NCBI RefSeq assembly: GCF_000758545.1
Contig: NZ_CP009279.1
Location: 6,634,001-6,698,000 of the forward strand
Length of the DNA stretch: 64,000 bases
Source of the DNA: Paenibacillus sp. FSL H7-0737
Lineage (GTDB): Bacteria; Bacillota; Bacilli; Paenibacillales; Paenibacillaceae
Direction: 5' to 3'
Shown: piece by piece, positions 55,837-64,000 of the stretch
Layout: every line of letters begins with the position of its first letter
How positions within the stretch are numbered: position 1 is the first letter of the stretch
Notes under the pieces: model-generated
The model's input: only the letters and a program-made list of their open reading frames with translations
What the model was told of the DNA's origin: nothing
Database searches by the model: none
Translations under genes and position numbers: made by a program

Positions 55837-57777
55837 TTAACTAACTTGTCTATGATTGTTTACGAGCACTAAAGCCTGATTAGGTGCAAGTAGTAAGCTG
55901 TCTAACTTCTGACCTACGATGCTCCCCGTTAAGGAACTATCCAGCGTCACGGTCATTGGGCACCGCCCAGGTACCGCAGCCTTCAAATCAACTTGGCAGG
56001 AGGTATCAGCGCTCAAGTTAAAGCAGCAGAGCAGCGTCTGTTCGCCATGCATATACCCGTACAGAACTGTACCTTCCGGTGATTGAGCCACGAAAAAGTT
56101 TTCTGGCTTCACTAGCTGAGGCCAATCTTTCTTGAATTCACTCAGCTCCGTCAGCAGCGGCAGCATCGGTGCAGGATTAGTCCAATTGATTTGCATGACG
56201 TTAAAAAAAGCGCGGGAAATCTCCTCTCCGTTCGTGTTGTCGCCAAGACCACAGTTGAGGGGCTGCTCCTCATTCATTTCATAGCCAGTCGTCACGTATG
56301 GAATTGCATTCGGAAGAAATTGATTAAATACCGCAATCATCCGAGCCACCTCAACACCGCCACGGCTCGTGATCCGAGGCGTATCTGCTGTTTCTGCACA
56401 GGCGAACACATGAATGTTTAACTCAGGCAGCTCCTCTAAGAATGAAACGAGATTGTCCTTATTGATTTGCGTCATGACATTCCATCCGCTGCCAAGCATA
56501 ATGTTGTAGCCGGTGCTCGCCGCCTTCTTGTGATTACGATTGAACAAATCTTCGCTGATCAAGATTGCATTCGGATTCAACTCTTTAATCGTGTCAAAAA
56601 TACGAGTCAACAGCGGAATAGGAAGTACATGTCCGATATCGATGCGGAAGCCATCAATCCCATACTTTTCGAGATTAAACCGTACGGCCTCCTCCAGCAC
56701 ATCCCACAGCTCCAGATTCGGCTCCTCACCCGGGTAGTCATTGCATTTAATCGTATCAAAAAGAACATATGGTGCCTGATCCGAACTTATAAGATGTCTC
56801 ACTTGCGGAGAAAAGTCCTTGTAGAGGCGTAAGAACGTAATGTCTGTCCAAATCGGCTGTACATCGTTAATCCAATCCGAATGTGCGGGAGCAGTCGTTA
56901 TCCCCATCTCTTGCTCCACCAGAGTTAATAGCTCATCTCCAGTTTTAGCAGCCTTCTCTTTTAACTGCTGCCAAAGGATTGGATGAAGTTCATTGGGCGG
57001 CGGCGAGAACTTCCGCAGAAATGCTGCGGTTTCCTGGCTGTGGTAGACCGTCTCCAATTTGTCAGGCGTACACTCCTCAAAGAATCCAAGCTCAGGAATC
57101 GATGGCGGTGCAAAGCCTTCTAATTCCTGCATTTTGATCCAATACACCCATTCGGGATGTTCGGTAATGAACAAACTGTTTTTCGCCGTTACACGGGGAA
57201 TGAAATCAACAACAGTCTTAATATCAAGCAAATGACAAGCTTCTACCAAAGCGCTGAGCTCATCGTGGATCGTAAACTCCTCCATACCATCCAGCAGGCT
57301 ATCGTGTAGGTTCTGATCCAAGTGGAATAACGATTGCACAGCGTAAGGTGACCCGATATCTCCTTTCAGATTCAACTTGCTGTACTGGTTCACTGGAAGC
57401 ATATACAGAATATTGATGCCCATTTTTTTTAACAGCGGCAGAAGAATAAGGAATCTTAAAAAAGTGCCGGATTCAATTGTTCCATCATGGTTATAATCCC
57501 AAGCCGTCGAATAACGAATTAATGAAGAATAGATCGCGCTGTCGTCTAAATTCGTGCGTTCCTTGAGCGAATATCTCCACGAAAGCTTGTCTACATACTT
57601 CAAATGCTCTGTCAAAAAATCATACGGATGTACACAAATTTCACCGTCTTTTTCCAAAAGAACACACTCATATTTGCACTCATTCCACACAGCAGGAATC
57701 CAAATTGGCGCAACGTCTTTATCTTTGTGTGTAGACAAGTAATCCTGAACAAGTCTAAATTTGCTTTCTTTGCTCAT
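55837..57777 (-). CDS. Atypical cytoplasmic GH13 (alpha-amylase superfamily) enzyme
   Basis: A 646-residue GH13 protein without signal peptide. Region I-like VVDFIPRVTAKN is followed by HPEWVYWIK, recalling GlgE-type maltosyltransferases. The nucleophile Asp is in DGFRIDIGHVLP and the acid Glu in LISEDLF. Region IV reads AETADTPR, keeping the Asp but with Ala where a His precedes it in classic amylases. A C-terminal beta domain ends the protein. GTG at 57789 lies in the ribosome binding site; ATG at 57777 is used. Whether it hydrolyses or transfers is not decidable here. It shares an operon with a dehydrogenase and a binding protein. Confidence 0.8.
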   Translation of the reverse strand: MSKESKFRLVQDYLSTHKDKDVAPIWIPAVWNECKYECVLLEKDGEICVHPYDFLTEHLKYVDKLSWRYSLKERTNLDDSAIYSSLIRYSTAWDYNHDGTIESGTFLRFLILLPLLKKMGINILYMLPVNQYSKLNLKGDIGSPYAVQSLFHLDQNLHDSLLDGMEEFTIHDELSALVEACHLLDIKTVVDFIPRVTAKNSLFITEHPEWVYWIKMQELEGFAPPSIPELGFFEECTPDKLETVYHSQETAAFLRKFSPPPNELHPILWQQLKEKAAKTGDELLTLVEQEMGITTAPAHSDWINDVQPIWTDITFLRLYKDFSPQVRHLISSDQAPYVLFDTIKCNDYPGEEPNLELWDVLEEAVRFNLEKYGIDGFRIDIGHVLPIPLLTRIFDTIKELNPNAILISEDLFNRNHKKAASTGYNIMLGSGWNVMTQINKDNLVSFLEELPELNIHVFACAETADTPRITSRGGVEVARMIAVFNQFLPNAIPYVTTGYEMNEEQPLNCGLGDNTNGEEISRAFFNVMQINWTNPAPMLPLLTELSEFKKDWPQLVKPENFFVAQSPEGTVLYGYMHGEQTLLCCFNLSADTSCQVDLKAAVPGRCPMTVTLDSSLTGSIVGQKLDSLLLAPNQALVLVNNHRQVS

Positions 57778-57813
57778 TAATAGATCCACCTCTCATTGAT
57801 TGCAGTTCTACGT

Positions 57814-58854
57814 TTAGGGAACAAAAACCGTCTTTACGGTGTCACTCCCAACCACCTTCAAAGAGTTCAATTCATAGCCGATCAACTCGTTTATTGCTGC
57901 CTCGTGCTGATTGAGCTTAACTTTTCTGGTCACCAATTTCTCCAGTTCAGGTGTCTCAGCGGCAAACCGCAAAGCCTCCTCGAACATGTAGCGGTATTCG
58001 CCCGCTGCGATAATTTTGATTGCATGCTGTACGAATCTGGTAGGGGAAAAGGTGTACCGATACTTCGCATTAATTCCAAAAGGAACAATGCGCCCTCCTC
58101 GCTCAATCCATTCCTCCGCTACTTCGAGCTGAGTGCCCACCGTATCGATAATTACATCAAACTTATGTCCCGCGCAGATTTCATCTACGGTAGCTTGATT
58201 TAATTGGGATGGTGTTAGAGCAAAATCCGAGATTTCACTGGCAAATGCCAACCGATAGGGATTAATTTCCGTCGCTACCGTGAGCGCAGCTTTTGATTTA
58301 CTCACCATTTGACTTAACAGTCCCATTGGACCCGATCCAAGAATGAGCACCTTATCGTCAGCCGTGACATTAGCTTCTTTGAAATTGTGCAGCACACAGG
58401 CAAGCGGCTCGATTAATACCCCCGTCTCCCAGCTCATATGATCAGGTAAAGGGTGTGCAAACGTTTGTACAGTTGAGAAAAAAAAAGTGAATGTCCCATT
58501 TCGATTCAAACCAGCAATAGGCATCCCATTTCCATCGGAGCCTATACATAAGTGCGGCTGTTCTTTCAAGCAAAAATAACATTCGTTGCAGCTTTGATTC
58601 GGATCGATAACTACTCGGTCCCCCACCTTAACACGGTCAACATTACTGCCAATTTCGATTACGGTCCCTACAGCCTCATGACCGCGAATGATTCCTGGAA
58701 CTCCTTCCTCTTTACCGGTTATGACCGCTAGATCTGTTCCACAAATGCCTGTCATCTCAATCCGAATCTTAACTTCATCCGGGGTTACAATCTGTGGCTC
58801 TTCCCATTCGCAGAGCTCTAGCTTATCATTGGATGTCCACACCAGCGCTTCCAT
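57814..58854 (-). CDS. Zinc-dependent medium-chain alcohol/polyol dehydrogenase
   Basis: A 346-residue MDR enzyme. Catalytic zinc ligands are Cys 38 (GICGTD) and His-Glu 59-60 (RGHEAVG). The structural zinc is held by Cys 89, 92, 95 and 103. The nucleotide fold has ILGSGPMGLLSQ. The frame extends to 58917, but ATG at 58854, after AAAGGAAG, matches the usual family start; ATG at 58860 is possible. It is first in an operon with the GH13 enzyme (36-base gap) and the binding-like protein. Oxidation of a sugar or polyol released by the GH13 enzyme is a reasonable guess. Confidence 0.87.
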   Translation of the reverse strand: MEALVWTSNDKLELCEWEEPQIVTPDEVKIRIEMTGICGTDLAVITGKEEGVPGIIRGHEAVGTVIEIGSNVDRVKVGDRVVIDPNQSCNECYFCLKEQPHLCIGSDGNGMPIAGLNRNGTFTFFFSTVQTFAHPLPDHMSWETGVLIEPLACVLHNFKEANVTADDKVLILGSGPMGLLSQMVSKSKAALTVATEINPYRLAFASEISDFALTPSQLNQATVDEICAGHKFDVIIDTVGTQLEVAEEWIERGGRIVPFGINAKYRYTFSPTRFVQHAIKIIAAGEYRYMFEEALRFAAETPELEKLVTRKVKLNQHEAAINELIGYELNSLKVVGSDTVKTVFVP

Positions 58855-58996
58855 ACGCATTCTTCCTTTCACTTTTCCTAATATCCATTTTCCACCAGAA
58901 TATATCATACCTCCCATGTAAAAGTAAGGTGAATATTGTCGTAAAATGTTATTGTTTACATTTTTATAAAGCTTTCAGATAAATAAACGCTTTAAA

Positions 58997-59033
58997 TAAA
59001 AAAAACACCTCCCCCGTAAATCAGGAAAGGTGT
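58997..59033 (-). terminator. Terminator of the GtrA-like gene
   Basis: On the minus strand ACACCTTTCC pairs with the GGGGGAGGTGT arm (two G-U pairs), followed by eight T residues. Confidence 0.75.
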
Positions 59034-59046
59034 GCCTTTACTAGGC

Positions 59047-59664
59047 TTATTTTGCAGGCTCCTGTTTAAAAATGATTTTAAAAATAGGGTAGAATATCAA
59101 GAATGAAATCGTACTATTGATAATCATTGTAATAATATCCGCTGTTGTCTCCCCCATTGAACCCATTCCCCATGTATTAATTAATAAGTTATAGATAGGA
59201 GCCTTGTAAAATCCTTGCGCCGCGGCAGCACCAACGGTTATAAGAATATACGCTAATACATACCAGAAAGCAGCCTTCCAAACGTTACTGTTTGATTTAA
59301 ATGTAATGCTTCTCTGTGCGAAAAAGTTAATGATCTGTGCAATGCCGAGCGTAATTTGAACGGCAAGAAAATAGCCAAGTCCTCCTCCACCTCCTGATGT
59401 AAGCGAACCAGCCGCATAATCGAATATATAATAAGCACTTCCATCAAAGTTATGTCCTAACTGAAAAACTTGAAAGCTTGTAGATAGTAATGATGTCTGT
59501 GCAAATATGAGTTTAAATAAAGGCATTAGAACAAGTTGTAATACCGTCATTCCAGCACTCAGTATAAAAAACACTATGAATTGTGCAATATTCGGATGTT
59601 GTCCCTTGAATTTATTCCAAACACCCATCATTCCTGTGTTTTTCTCGATATTTACTTCGCTCAT
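59047..59664 (-). CDS. GtrA-like integral membrane protein
   Basis: A 205-residue protein with four main hydrophobic spans. The segment QIINFFAQRSITFKSNSN resembles the Asn-x-x-x-x-Arg-x-x-x-Phe motif of GtrA proteins, which move lipid-linked sugars across the membrane. An unusual Gly-rich stretch (SGGGGGLGYFL, near 85-98) lies in the first loop. It follows the two GH3 genes on the same strand with a 74-base gap. A role in surface glycan synthesis is possible; the family call is moderate. Confidence 0.65.
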   Translation of the reverse strand: MSEVNIEKNTGMMGVWNKFKGQHPNIAQFIVFFILSAGMTVLQLVLMPLFKLIFAQTSLLSTSFQVFQLGHNFDGSAYYIFDYAAGSLTSGGGGGLGYFLAVQITLGIAQIINFFAQRSITFKSNSNVWKAAFWYVLAYILITVGAAAAQGFYKAPIYNLLINTWGMGSMGETTADIITMIINSTISFLIFYPIFKIIFKQEPAK

Positions 59665-59738
59665 ACTCTTCTATTTCTCCTTTGAAGCCTAGAAAAAGGA
59701 GATACCGTGGTATCCCCTTTTCCTCGCTTGCTATTTTC

Positions 59739-62087
59739 CTATCGGTTTATCCATTTCAACACCTTCAAGATTTGCTTTCGACTAATTTTCCCGCCAGTAA
59801 AACGGTCGATTTGACGAAAAGGCATATTCAGAACAAAGTAGACATTATTCGCTAGCAGAGGTTTATTGACTGCTTCAAAAAACTTGTTAAAGAAAAGGAC
59901 AATATGATAGATTGTTTTTCCAAGTGCGTTCTTATATTTAGCTTGAGCAATGGTGTCGTTTAACCCCAAGTCCTGCTTTGGATCCCAATAAGGAGAAGGA
60001 GGTTCATAACCCAAGAGCCCCTTATATTCCGCTGCCGTTACTTCATGAACATGTCCGCTAAAATAATGCGGGAATTGATCCTTTGTATGTTCACAAGAAA
60101 CGGAATCGCCCGTAAGCATAACACGTTCCTGCAAAAGAATAGACTGGATCGAACTTCCGATTTGAATGTCGTAAGCGCCAGGCTCGACCGCCCAATCGTG
60201 AATCGTCGGATTATAATATGAAAAATCACGTTCCTCCAGAATCATTGTGACACGTTTGCTTTCGCCCGGCTCTAAGCTCACCTTTTCAAAACCTTTTAAT
60301 TCTCGTTTGGCTCTAAATATCGATGAATCTTGTTTCTGGATGTAGAGCTGCGCAACCTCTTCCCCTGCGACTGCCCCTGTATTGGTGATGGTAAATGAAA
60401 CCTGATGCTGATCAACCGTTAAATCCGTATATGCAAAGATTGTATAGGACAGCCCATAACCAAACGGAAATAACACAGGTTTATTCACGGTATCAAAATA
60501 ACGGTAACCGATAAAAATACCTTCGATATGCTCTGCGGTTGCCTCCTTACCTGGATAATAAGGAGCAGAAGAGACATCACTATACTTGATCGGGAATGTC
60601 TCGCTGAGCTTACCACTTGGGTTGTACTCTCCAAGTAAAACACTCTTTAACGCTTCAGCACTTCCTTGTCCAGATAAATAGGTATGAACGATAGCTTTGA
60701 CATTCTTTATAAACGGCATTTCAATGGCACCACCGCCAGCGAGAATCACCACAATATTGGAATTGACTTCTGTTAATGAACGAAGCAGTTCGAGCTGGTT
60801 ATCACGTAAGCTAAGGTTTACGCGGTCAACACCTTCGGCTTCGCTGCCTTCGTCCAGCCCCAAGAACAGCAAAATGGTATCTGCTTTCTGAGCTAACATA
60901 ACAGCTTCCTTTAGTAGACGGTCATTTTTCCCACCCATTCGCTTGAAGCCTTTCGCATATCCCACAATCGATAAGCCAGATTGACCGAGCACATCGCAGG
61001 CATTGGATAGCTTGGCAGGATTAATAAGCGAACTTCCAGCACCCTGGTAGCGAGGATTACTGGCGAAATCACCAATAATCGCAACTTTATTGCCGTGTTT
61101 AAGCGGTAATATCTTATCGTCATTTTTCAATAACACAATCGAACGTTTGGCAGCTTCTATCGCTTTATTGTGGTGCTCCTCATAATCGATACGCGATGTA
61201 TCTTGATCATGCAGCTGGGTAGTAAAGACTAACTCAAGCAGACGATCGACAGCGTCATTCAGCACTTCTTCGTCTAGCTCATTGTTTTTAATGGCTTGCA
61301 CGATTTCTTGATCCGTAATTCCATTGGTTGAAGGCATCTCCAATTGATTGCCTGCTTTCAATCCTGCAACACGGTCATTATTCCCGCCCCAATCCGTAAC
61401 GACTACGCCATTAAAATCCCATTCACCGTACAGAATATCCTGTAACAAATCGTTATTTTCATTGGCGAACGTGCCGTTGACTTTGTTGTAAGAGGTCATG
61501 ATGGTTTTCGGTTGACCCTTCTCAACTACACGTCTAAATCCTTCTAAATACAATTCTCTTAACGAGCGTTCATCCACGACTTCGTCAATCGTCATTCGCA
61601 TATGTTCTTGGCTATTGACCGCAAAGTGTTTAGGACATGCAGAAATGCCGTTCACCTGAATGCCTTTGACCATCTCACTCGCTAATTCTCCCGTTAAATA
61701 AGGGTCCTCGGAAAAATACTCAAAATTTCGTCCGCATAACGGATTCCGCTTGATGTTCAATCCAGGACCAAGCAACACACTCACTTTTTCGCTAGCTGCT
61801 TCTTTTCCAATCGTTTGACCAACCTCATAGATCAATTGTCTGTCCCAGCTATTAGCCAAGGTTGCCGCCGTCGGAAAACAAGTGGCAGGCAGACTTTTAT
61901 TTAAGCCTAAGTGGTCTGCCTTTCCGCCTTGCTTCCTCAAACCATGCGGTCCATCTGTCAGCATAATGCTGGGAATCTTCACCCGGTCGATTGCTTTTGT
62001 ATTCCAAAAGTTTGCGCCAGACATTAAAGATGCCTTTTCTTCTACGGTCATACTTTCGATTAATGCTCTATACTTCAATCTCTTCAC
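59739..62087 (-). CDS. GH3 beta-glucosidase (standard domain order)
   Basis: A cytoplasmic glycosidase of about 782 residues. The N-terminal barrel has LTDGPHGLRKQ, GRNFEYFSEDP and the nucleophile Asp near 232 (VVVTDWGG). The second domain has LFLGLDEGSEAEGVDR, and a fibronectin-like domain (about 575-645) follows. The last ~100 residues are an extra C-terminal tail rich in aromatics. There is no signal peptide. The start is uncertain: GTG at 62087, or TTG at 62078, which has better spacing from GGGGTG. It lies 15 bases after another GH3 gene, so the two are an operon for oligosaccharide breakdown. Confidence 0.87.
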   Translation of the reverse strand: MKRLKYRALIESMTVEEKASLMSGANFWNTKAIDRVKIPSIMLTDGPHGLRKQGGKADHLGLNKSLPATCFPTAATLANSWDRQLIYEVGQTIGKEAASEKVSVLLGPGLNIKRNPLCGRNFEYFSEDPYLTGELASEMVKGIQVNGISACPKHFAVNSQEHMRMTIDEVVDERSLRELYLEGFRRVVEKGQPKTIMTSYNKVNGTFANENNDLLQDILYGEWDFNGVVVTDWGGNNDRVAGLKAGNQLEMPSTNGITDQEIVQAIKNNELDEEVLNDAVDRLLELVFTTQLHDQDTSRIDYEEHHNKAIEAAKRSIVLLKNDDKILPLKHGNKVAIIGDFASNPRYQGAGSSLINPAKLSNACDVLGQSGLSIVGYAKGFKRMGGKNDRLLKEAVMLAQKADTILLFLGLDEGSEAEGVDRVNLSLRDNQLELLRSLTEVNSNIVVILAGGGAIEMPFIKNVKAIVHTYLSGQGSAEALKSVLLGEYNPSGKLSETFPIKYSDVSSAPYYPGKEATAEHIEGIFIGYRYFDTVNKPVLFPFGYGLSYTIFAYTDLTVDQHQVSFTITNTGAVAGEEVAQLYIQKQDSSIFRAKRELKGFEKVSLEPGESKRVTMILEERDFSYYNPTIHDWAVEPGAYDIQIGSSIQSILLQERVMLTGDSVSCEHTKDQFPHYFSGHVHEVTAAEYKGLLGYEPPSPYWDPKQDLGLNDTIAQAKYKNALGKTIYHIVLFFNKFFEAVNKPLLANNVYFVLNMPFRQIDRFTGGKISRKQILKVLKWINR

Positions 62088-62102
62088 CCCGCATGCTTAC
62101 GC

Positions 62103-64000
62103 CTATTTTTCGAATAAGTAGGTTTGCAGGATCGTGTACAACACATGCTGAACACTTGTGCGAACCCCGTTTGTGATTCCTGCAGGATCCTTCTTGTATG
62201 CTTGTTTTAATAATTTCTCGTTTTTACTTGGTGTCATAATATCGAGCATGAGATCATTGCCAGCTACAACCGCATCCGGCGCTTTCATAAACCCAAAGAC
62301 TGCATCGCTGGAAACAAATCCATCAAAGCCCCATTCCTTACGCAGAACATCATTTAACAAGACGGAATTCGCTCCTGCCCACTTTGTCCCGATGATCGAA
62401 AAGCTGGACATTGCGCCTAGAGGGCTGCTTTCTTTAACCGTAATCTCAAACGGCTTCAAGTAGATTTCGCGAATCGCTTGCTCGTTGGCCCAGATCAGAT
62501 TTCCTGAACGAGCATTGGTTTCTTGATCGTTCAGCGCGAAGTGCTTCATAAAGGCAATAATGCCTTGGTCTTCTGCGCCGTTTATCATAGATGCCGCCAT
62601 TTTTCCTGAAAGCACAGGATCTTCTGAGAAGTATTCAAAGTTACGGCCGCCTTGTGCTGTACGGTGAATATTCATCCCCGGTGCATACCAGCCTTGAATG
62701 CCATACGCACGCGCTTCTTTACCAACCGCTTCTCCCATTTGATAGGCTAGATCATTGTTCCATGTTGCTGCAATGACGATTTCAGACGGATATGACGCGG
62801 CTTCGATTGGCTTAAAGAAGTAACTAAATCCAGCCGGTCCGTCCATCAACAACGTTTTAGGAACACCCAAACGCTCTACTGCCATCGTTCTATAAGCGCC
62901 GTTTGCTACATAATCAATCATTTCGTCCAATGTAAACTGATCCATGAATTCATTCCATTTCGGATCATCAAAGGCTAAACCTTTCAAATCCTCCAGTACT
63001 AAGCCATTATCAGCGCCAACCGTTGGCATTTCCATCGTTGAAGCTTCCGGCTCTTTTGAGAATGCGTCGACCACATTTTGCGGTGCTTTATGACTAATAT
63101 TTTCATCTGAAGGGTAAGTCTTCTCCCAATCATTCCGGGACAAATACGTAACTTCACCTTTTGCTAATTCAAAGCGATTCTCGTAAGGTGTTCCGGTATC
63201 CTTATCTTGTTTGAAAACCTTCTTGTCAGCCAACTCAAGGTCATAGCTTGCCACGATATCATGTACATTGCGAGCCACTTTAATCGTATATGTGCCTGGG
63301 TCTAATACATACGCTTCCTCTACGTTCATATCATAAGAAGCCATCTCTTCGGTAGCGAACGAAAGGGTAAGCACCTCGGATTGACCTGCTTCCAGTAGAG
63401 ACGTCTTTGCATAAGTGGCCAGTTCGATGGCCGATTTTTCAATGCCGCCTGCAATATACGGAGCTGAATAATAAACTTGAACAACATCTTTTCCGGCTCT
63501 GTCGCCAACATTTTTCACTTCGACTTGTAGTTCAATCTTGTCTTCCGACAATGACTGATTCAGAACCTTCCACTCGAAATCCGTGTAGCTTAATCCATGT
63601 CCGTAAGGATATAACACGGTATCTCGATAGCCTGCTTCATCATTTAAAAAGAAGGTTTCATAGAAACGGTAGCCGACATAGATACCTTCTTGATAATTGA
63701 GGAATGAATACTTCAAATTATCGTATTTGTAGTCTCCAAAGTTCTCACTTGCTGGAGCCGATGAATTGTCATAAACATACGTATCCGTAATACGGCCTGA
63801 TGGATTGATATTTCCTGCAAGAATATTTCCTAATGCGTTGGCACCATAAGGGCCAGGTGTTCCTATCCACAATACAGATTTAATGGATTTAAATTCATTT
63901 ACGAAACCAAGCTCTAAGGCATTCCCCGCATTTACAACGATTGTGACATTTTCAAAGGACTGTGCAACCTTTTCAATCAAAGCGCGTTTATTAGCTGTCA
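62103..64000 (-). CDS. GH3 beta-glucosidase with reversed domain order, 5' end cut by window edge
   Basis: A GH3 enzyme whose frame is open to the end of the window (ANKRALIEKV at the edge), so its N-terminus is missing; at least 632 residues are seen. The visible order is the end of the alpha/beta sandwich domain (NAGNALELGFV), a fibronectin-like domain (DVVQVYYSAPY), a linker, then the barrel with LLMDGPAGFSYFF, GGRNFEYFSEDP and the nucleophile Asp in FVSSDAVFG. This is the reverse of normal GH3 order and is known from some rumen and clostridial enzymes. The residue after the Asp is Ala instead of the common Trp. Confidence 0.87.
   Translation of the reverse strand, partial: TANKRALIEKVAQSFENVTIVVNAGNALELGFVNEFKSIKSVLWIGTPGPYGANALGNILAGNINPSGRITDTYVYDNSSAPASENFGDYKYDNLKYSFLNYQEGIYVGYRFYETFFLNDEAGYRDTVLYPYGHGLSYTDFEWKVLNQSLSEDKIELQVEVKNVGDRAGKDVVQVYYSAPYIAGGIEKSAIELATYAKTSLLEAGQSEVLTLSFATEEMASYDMNVEEAYVLDPGTYTIKVARNVHDIVASYDLELADKKVFKQDKDTGTPYENRFELAKGEVTYLSRNDWEKTYPSDENISHKAPQNVVDAFSKEPEASTMEMPTVGADNGLVLEDLKGLAFDDPKWNEFMDQFTLDEMIDYVANGAYRTMAVERLGVPKTLLMDGPAGFSYFFKPIEAASYPSEIVIAATWNNDLAYQMGEAVGKEARAYGIQGWYAPGMNIHRTAQGGRNFEYFSEDPVLSGKMAASMINGAEDQGIIAFMKHFALNDQETNARSGNLIWANEQAIREIYLKPFEITVKESSPLGAMSSFSIIGTKWAGANSVLLNDVLRKEWGFDGFVSSDAVFGFMKAPDAVVAGNDLMLDIMTPSKNEKLLKQAYKKDPAGITNGVRTSVQHVLYTILQTYLFEK

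Noticed and set aside
58970-59000. Possible cre sites upstream of the dehydrogenase operon
   Set aside because: The best candidates differ from the cre consensus at two or three key positions, including the outer TG and CA.

Overview
The window looks like the chromosome of a spore-forming, low-to-mid GC Firmicute of the Paenibacillus type. The evidence is an alpha/beta-type small acid-soluble spore protein, a CotF-like coat protein, strong AGGAGG ribosome binding sites with frequent GTG/TTG starts, two ATPase-less CUT1-type sugar ABC operons, a YesM/YesN two-component pair, S-layer-homology (SLH) anchored glycanase, a mannose PTS with a PRD regulator, and cre-like sites. I see no rRNA, tRNA, CRISPR array, insertion sequence or prophage. 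The species call is inference from gene content.

Layout. 1-4.6 kb: catalase, then a coupled pair (nucleotide-sugar 4,6-dehydratase and MurG-like glycosyltransferase) with a possible 28-residue membrane protein, then a DinB-like protein. 4.6-7.8 kb: flavodoxin-like reductase divergent from a MarR regulator, a TPR-SUKH protein, and a divergent HPr kinase paralogue. 7.9-14.5 kb: a sugar-type ABC operon (two permeases, HlyD-type adaptor, binding lipoprotein) divergent from an OmpR-type response regulator and sensor kinase. 14.6-18.1 kb: DUF1989 protein, LysE exporter, YcgG-family protein and amino-acid permease, the same gene set I recall as ycgFGHI of Bacillus subtilis. 18.2-22.7 kb: coat protein, MFS transporter divergent from a TetR regulator across a perfect 38-bp palindrome, DUF1349 protein, YiaAB membrane protein, SASP.

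22.8-26.5 kb: a MerR-methyltransferase fusion under a textbook MerR promoter, followed one base later by a Nudix-DUF4406 fusion; then DUF4386 and Crp/Fnr genes. 26.7-33.7 kb: an LplABC-like transporter downstream of YesM/YesN-like sensor genes. 33.8-37.2 kb: Lrp and VOC genes and a HelD-like helicase that overlaps the VOC gene tail to tail. 37.3-41.7 kb: a candidate 137-nt small RNA and a very large SLH-anchored GH53 galactanase with a cre site. 41.9-44.6 kb: ECF sigma factor, DUF4179 anti-sigma-like protein and a secreted paralogue of its ectodomain. 44.7-47.2 kb: MerR regulator, SDR and macrolide-type glycosyltransferase. 47.4-51.5 kb: manP and manR. 51.5-54.7 kb: a possibly truncated small membrane protein, a YjdF-like membrane protein, MATE exporter and RibD-C reductase. 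54.7-58.9 kb: a zinc alcohol dehydrogenase, an atypical cytoplasmic GH13 enzyme and a solute-binding protein without signal peptide. 59.0-64.0 kb: GtrA-like membrane protein and two GH3 glucosidases, the upstream one with reversed domain order and cut by the window edge.

Most of the window is accessory carbohydrate uptake and breakdown with its own local regulators. The less explained parts are the DUF1989/YcgG cluster, the importer operon with a HlyD adaptor, the MerR-methyltransferase/Nudix-DUF4406 pair, the cytoplasmic binding protein operon and the candidate small RNA. All functional calls come from reading motifs by eye; no database search was run.
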